Shown: in pieces, positions 60,696 to 64,000 of the stretch
Layout: the number at the start of each line of letters is the position of its first letter
How positions within the stretch are numbered: the first letter of the stretch is position 1
Assembly (NCBI GenBank): GCA_910585725.1
Contig: CAJUFA010000008.1
Location: 1-64,000, forward strand
Direction: 5' to 3'
Source of the DNA: an uncultured Dorea sp.
GTDB taxonomy: Bacteria > Bacillota > Clostridia > Lachnospirales > Lachnospiraceae
Length of the DNA stretch: 64,000 bases
Program-made: the position numbers and the translations under genes
Notes under the pieces: model-generated
What the model saw: the letters and a program-made list of their open reading frames with translations, nothing else
Told to the model about the DNA's origin: nothing
The model's database searches: none

Positions 60696-61886
60696 TCATT
60701 TATTATTTGTTATGCCAGAGAGAAAATCTTCATAAAGCGGGGACATATCTCTAAGCGTCCCTACAATCTCTTTCAGCGAGTCCACAACATAATCTATCTC
60801 TTCCTTCGTCGTTTCTTCACTGAGAGTCAGTCTCAGAGAACCATGGGCGATCTCATGCGGCAGCCCGATGGCAAGCAGCACATGGGAGGGATCCAGTGAA
60901 CCGGAAGTACACGCCGAACCGCTGGAAGCACAGATACCCTTCCCGTCCAGCATGATCAGCAAAGACTCTCCCTCTACAAACTGAAAACTTAAATTCACAT
61001 TATTCGGCAGCCTGTCCGTCTTATGGCCGTTCAGCCTGCAATAAGGAATCTCCTCCATGACACGCTCGATCAGATAATCCCTGAGTCTGCTTTCCTTTTC
61101 AATCCGCTCTTCCATCGTAGAAGCCGCGCGTTTTACAGCCGCTCCTAATCCTACGATCCCCGGAACATTCTCTGTTCCTGCACGGCGCTTGCGTTCCTGC
61201 GCTCCGCCATGTACGAATGAACGGATCTTAACTCCTTTGCGGATATATAAGAAACCGATGCCCTTCGGTCCGTTCAGCTTATGTCCGCTGGCGCTGAGCA
61301 TATCGATGTTACATTCGTCCACATTAATCGGTATCTGCCCAAATGCCTGGACCGCGTCCGTATGGAAGATGATTCCACGCTTATGGGCAATCTCTCCCAC
61401 CTCCTTGATCGGCTGTATCGTCCCAATCTCATTATTGGCAAACATGACGGATATCAGAATCGTCGTCGGACGTATCGCGCTTTCAAGTTCCTTCAAACTG
61501 ATCTTTCCTTCTTCATCCACATTCAGATACGTAATCTCGAAGCCTCTCCTCTCCAGATATTCCGCCGTATGAAGAATCGCGTGATGCTCGATCTTCGTCG
61601 TAATAATATGATTCCCTTTATCCGCATACGCCTCTGCCGCCGCTTTTAACGCCCAATTATCCGACTCCGAACCTCCTGCCGTAAAGTAAATCTCATTACT
61701 CTTCGCTCCTAATACACCGGCGATAACGTCTCTCTGCACGCTGATCACTTCCTTATTCCCCGACGCAAAACTATAGACGCTGGATGGATTCCCGAACTTC
61801 TCCGTAAAATATGGAAGCATCGCATCCACTACCTCAGGCGCTGTCTTCGTCGTCGCCGCATTGTCCAAATATATCAATTTCTTCAT
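60696..61886 (-). CDS. iscS: Cysteine desulfurase IscS/NifS
   Basis: A 396-residue PLP enzyme delivering sulfur from cysteine to NifU and MnmA. YLDNAATTK at the start, SASGHKLNGPKGIGFLYIRK with the PLP Lys, and SSGSACTSGS with the catalytic Cys. It lies between iscR and nifU in one operon. Confidence 0.96.
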   Translation of the reverse strand: MKKLIYLDNAATTKTAPEVVDAMLPYFTEKFGNPSSVYSFASGNKEVISVQRDVIAGVLGAKSNEIYFTAGGSESDNWALKAAAEAYADKGNHIITTKIEHHAILHTAEYLERRGFEITYLNVDEEGKISLKELESAIRPTTILISVMFANNEIGTIQPIKEVGEIAHKRGIIFHTDAVQAFGQIPINVDECNIDMLSASGHKLNGPKGIGFLYIRKGVKIRSFVHGGAQERKRRAGTENVPGIVGLGAAVKRAASTMEERIEKESRLRDYLIERVMEEIPYCRLNGHKTDRLPNNVNLSFQFVEGESLLIMLDGKGICASSGSACTSGSLDPSHVLLAIGLPHEIAHGSLRLTLSEETTKEEIDYVVDSLKEIVGTLRDMSPLYEDFLSGITNNK

Positions 61887-61935
61887 ATGTCTTCTCCTCC
61901 GTCACTGTTTTATCTATAAATAATATTCTTTTCTA

Positions 61936-62394
61936 TTAAACGTTGCATCTGGGATTCTCTAATTCTCCTTCAGGGTTCATCACCCTGCTCTCTCTCACCA
62001 GCTCGTCCAGCATCATCTTGTCCACCGTCTCATTGATACTGTCGTTGATCTTCTGCCATACATACTTCGTCACGCAGCCGTCTGCCGCCATACACCCTTC
62101 CTCTGAATAGAACGCCGCGCATTTAACCGGCTCAAGGCTTCCCTCCAGCGCCCGCAGCACGTCTCCAACAGAGATCTCTCCCGAACTTCTTGTCAGCACA
62201 TATCCGCCTGACGCGCCCCGGATGCTGCGCACAAGCCCCGCTTTCCTGAGAAGCCCCATCAATTGCTCCAGATACCGCTCCGAGATACCCTGACGCGCCG
62301 CGATACTATTAATCGAAACCGGGTCCTCCTCGCTGTATCTGGCAAGATCAATCATTGCCCGAAGCCCGTATCTTCCCTTCGTAGAAAGTTTCAC
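61936..62394 (-). CDS. iscR: Rrf2-family Fe-S regulator IscR
   Basis: A 152-residue winged-helix repressor. The N-terminus MKLSTKGRYGLRAMIDLA and the ISERYLEQLMGLLRKAGLV helix are typical Rrf2. Three Cys in KCAAFYSEEGCMAADGC are positioned like IscR cluster ligands, so it should sense Fe-S status rather than act as the cluster-free CymR. It probably represses its own operon through the operator at 62414-62435. Confidence 0.93.
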   Translation of the reverse strand: MKLSTKGRYGLRAMIDLARYSEEDPVSINSIAARQGISERYLEQLMGLLRKAGLVRSIRGASGGYVLTRSSGEISVGDVLRALEGSLEPVKCAAFYSEEGCMAADGCVTKYVWQKINDSINETVDKMMLDELVRESRVMNPEGELENPRCNV

Positions 62395-62413
62395 TTACTC
62401 ACCTTCTTCTTTA

Positions 62414-62435
62414 ATCCCTAGTAAACTGCTAGGAT
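62414..62435. promoter_or_regulatory. Rrf2/IscR-type operator
   Basis: ATCCTAG and CTAGGGAT flank a 7-base centre (minus strand) immediately downstream of the iscR -10 box. The inverted CCTAG halves fit a dimeric Rrf2 protein site at the transcription start. Confidence 0.65.
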
Positions 62436-62447
62436 ATTTTCAATGAT

Positions 62448-62476
62448 AGAATAGCACCGCTTTTTTGTTCTGTCAA
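62448..62476 (-). promoter_or_regulatory. iscR-iscS-nifU-mnmA promoter
   Basis: On the minus strand TTGACA (62476-62471), a 17-base spacer and TATTCT (62453-62448), followed by the CCTAG operator at 62414-62435. Confidence 0.75.
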
Positions 62477-62538
62477 GTCCCTATCCGGAATATGTTTTAA
62501 TAAATGTAAACAGTAAATATCAACAACAGGAGTTTATT

Positions 62539-63873
62539 ATGTCTCGAAAACACACAATTATCAAAGGGACTTTTATCTTAACGCTGACCGGATTCGCCAC
62601 CCGGTTCATGGGATTCTTCTATCGTATCTTCCTAAGCCATACCTTCGGCGAAGAAGGCGTAGGCTTGTATCAGCTTATATTCCCGGTCTATGCCCTCTGT
62701 TTTTCATTGACGTCGGCAGGAATAGAGCTTGCCCTGTCACGCTGCGTAGCGGCGCGTACAACCCAGGGGAAACATAGAGAGGCAAAGGAATTACTTTATA
62801 CCAGCCTTATTCTCTCCGTTGCACTGTCTGTCTTCGTTACCCTATTTTTACAAAAATACGCCGTATTCATATCCGAACATTTTTTACAGGAACCACGCTG
62901 CTCCGAATTACTCATCATTCTTTCTTATACCTTTCCGCTCGCATCGATACATAGTTGTATCTGCGGTTATTATTTTGGCCTTAAGAAAACAGGTGTTCCG
63001 GCTATATCCCAGTTTTTGGAACAAAGCGCGCGGACCCTGGGGGTCTTTCTGCTCTATTTATACGGTGTCAGACACGGAATCCGGTTCGGCATTTCCATTG
63101 CTGTAGCCGGTTTAGTCGCAGGCGAATGTATATCTTCCCTCTTCGCCTTGCGCGCTCTGCTTGGCAGAAGACACGGCAGATTCTTATCGCAGATACCTCT
63201 TCGCAAGTATCTCATACATAACCGGGAACTGCTCTCTCTCTCGATTCCGCTGACCGCAAGCCGCGTCCTTTTGAATCTTCTTCAAAGTATCGAGGCTGTG
63301 TCTATTCCGGTGCAATTACAGAGCCACGGAATGACTCTGTCTCAGTCTCTCGGCGCTTACGGTATATTAACAGGTATGGCCCTGCCTTGTATCCTCTTTC
63401 CTTCCGCCATTACAAATTCTGTATCCACCATGCTTCTTCCTACGGTAGCCGAGATACAGACGCTTAAACGCAGCCGTGAATTATCAGAATTGATACACAA
63501 GGTAACCTATTCCTGCATCTTTCTCGGTAGTATCTGCTGTGTCAGTCTGCTGAGTTTTGGAAAATGGATCGGCGCCGTCCTGTTTCACAGTCCAATGGCC
63601 GGGAACTACATCATTACTCTCGCCTGGATGTGCCCGTTCTTATATACGAACAATACTCTGATCAGTACGATAAACGGAATCGGTAAGACAACTCTTTCCT
63701 TTTTCATAAATTCCGCAAGCCTTGGAATCCGGATCGCCAGCGTCTTCTTCCTGATTCCTCTTCTGGGTATCAAGGGGTACCTATGGGGACTGCTAGCCAG
63801 CCAGGTCTTCGTCTTCCTGTTCTGTCTGGCATACTTGGAATATTATCTGCGTTGTACTAGACAGAACCAATAA
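62539..63873 (+). CDS. MurJ/SpoVB-like polysaccharide exporter (MOP superfamily)
   Basis: A 444-residue protein with about 12-14 membrane segments. The N-terminus IIKGTFILTLTGFATRFMGF and FGEEGVGLYQLIFPVYAL is the SpoVB/stage V sporulation protein B pattern of putative lipid II or polysaccharide flippases. It has no partner in the polysaccharide array and is divergent from iscR. CAGGAG precedes the ATG. Family assignment is good. Whether it is sporulation-specific cannot be seen. Confidence 0.88.
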   Translation: MSRKHTIIKGTFILTLTGFATRFMGFFYRIFLSHTFGEEGVGLYQLIFPVYALCFSLTSAGIELALSRCVAARTTQGKHREAKELLYTSLILSVALSVFVTLFLQKYAVFISEHFLQEPRCSELLIILSYTFPLASIHSCICGYYFGLKKTGVPAISQFLEQSARTLGVFLLYLYGVRHGIRFGISIAVAGLVAGECISSLFALRALLGRRHGRFLSQIPLRKYLIHNRELLSLSIPLTASRVLLNLLQSIEAVSIPVQLQSHGMTLSQSLGAYGILTGMALPCILFPSAITNSVSTMLLPTVAEIQTLKRSRELSELIHKVTYSCIFLGSICCVSLLSFGKWIGAVLFHSPMAGNYIITLAWMCPFLYTNNTLISTINGIGKTTLSFFINSASLGIRIASVFFLIPLLGIKGYLWGLLASQVFVFLFCLAYLEYYLRCTRQNQ

Positions 63874-63914
63874 AATCCTTTAAAATATCATAAATGGAAG
63901 GAGGTTTTTCTGAA

Positions 63915-64000
63915 ATGCGAAAGAAAAAAATACTGACATTACTTTTGATTCTATGTACCATTACCTTCTTAAACACTGGATGCCAGAGAGTTATGATACA
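63915..64000 (+). CDS. Lipoprotein, N-terminal fragment
   Basis: The gene starts at an ATG at 63915 after AAGGAGG and runs off the right edge after 28 codons. The visible part is a basic start (MRKKK), a hydrophobic stretch and a lipobox LNTGC with Cys at residue 23, so the product is a membrane-anchored lipoprotein. Its function is not visible. It follows the exporter gene by 41 bases. Confidence 0.75.
   Translation, partial: MRKKKILTLLLILCTITFLNTGCQRVMI

Overview
The window comes from a chromosome of an anaerobic Gram-positive bacterium, most likely a gut Lachnospiraceae (Clostridia). The signs are the gap-pgk-tpiA-gpmI glycolytic run, an iscR-iscS-nifU-mnmA cluster, a BceRSAB-type peptide-resistance module, strong AGGAGG-type ribosome sites and many ATGA overlaps. 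No rRNA, tRNA, CRISPR array or insertion sequence was recognised. This family assignment is inference from gene content.

Positions 1-38788 are one uninterrupted minus-strand array for a surface polysaccharide, headed by a LoaP-type processive antiterminator (38261-38788) and running off the left edge. From promoter-proximal to distal it encodes: a DegT-family aminotransferase, a phosphoglycosyl transferase that starts the lipid-linked chain, a nucleotide-sugar dehydrogenase, three GT2 glycosyltransferases, a Wzy polymerase and a Wzx flippase (29224-38234); a CMP-legionaminic acid pathway with a PtmG-like amidotransferase and a candidate nonulosonate transferase (19733-29227); a GT-C-like membrane protein (17685-19736); and then a markedly AT-rich block (1-17625).

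The AT-rich block is the most unusual part. It has a WecE-type aminotransferase, a ketopantoate-reductase-like enzyme, two ATP-grasp ligases, an undecaprenyl-phosphate glycosyltransferase of the GtrB type, a metallo-beta-lactamase-fold hydrolase, three small carrier proteins, at least three adenylate-forming enzymes (one cut by the window edge), three GNAT acyltransferases, an MBOAT acyltransferase, and an SGNH protein with C-terminal ILEI/FAM3-like repeats. The DltA-, DltC-, DltB- and DltD-like members together suggest a carrier-protein-based system that builds an acyl or aminoacyl group in the cytoplasm and exports it onto the polysaccharide.

Positions 39054-44889 hold a helicase with five helicase-associated repeats whose ribosome site lies in a perfect palindrome, an intergenic region with a second related palindrome and a possible small RNA, an sdpR-sdpI pair with two clear operators, and a soluble hybrid histidine kinase in which the phospho-acceptor His is replaced by Tyr.

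Positions 44901-64000 are ordinary core functions: BceB-BceA and BceS-BceR, gpmI, an esterase, tag, tpiA, pgk, gap, deoB, a PHP phosphatase, mnmA, nifU, iscS and iscR on the minus strand, then a MurJ/SpoVB-like exporter and the start of a lipoprotein gene on the plus strand. The pgk-tpiA spacer carries two tandem copies of a structured repeat.
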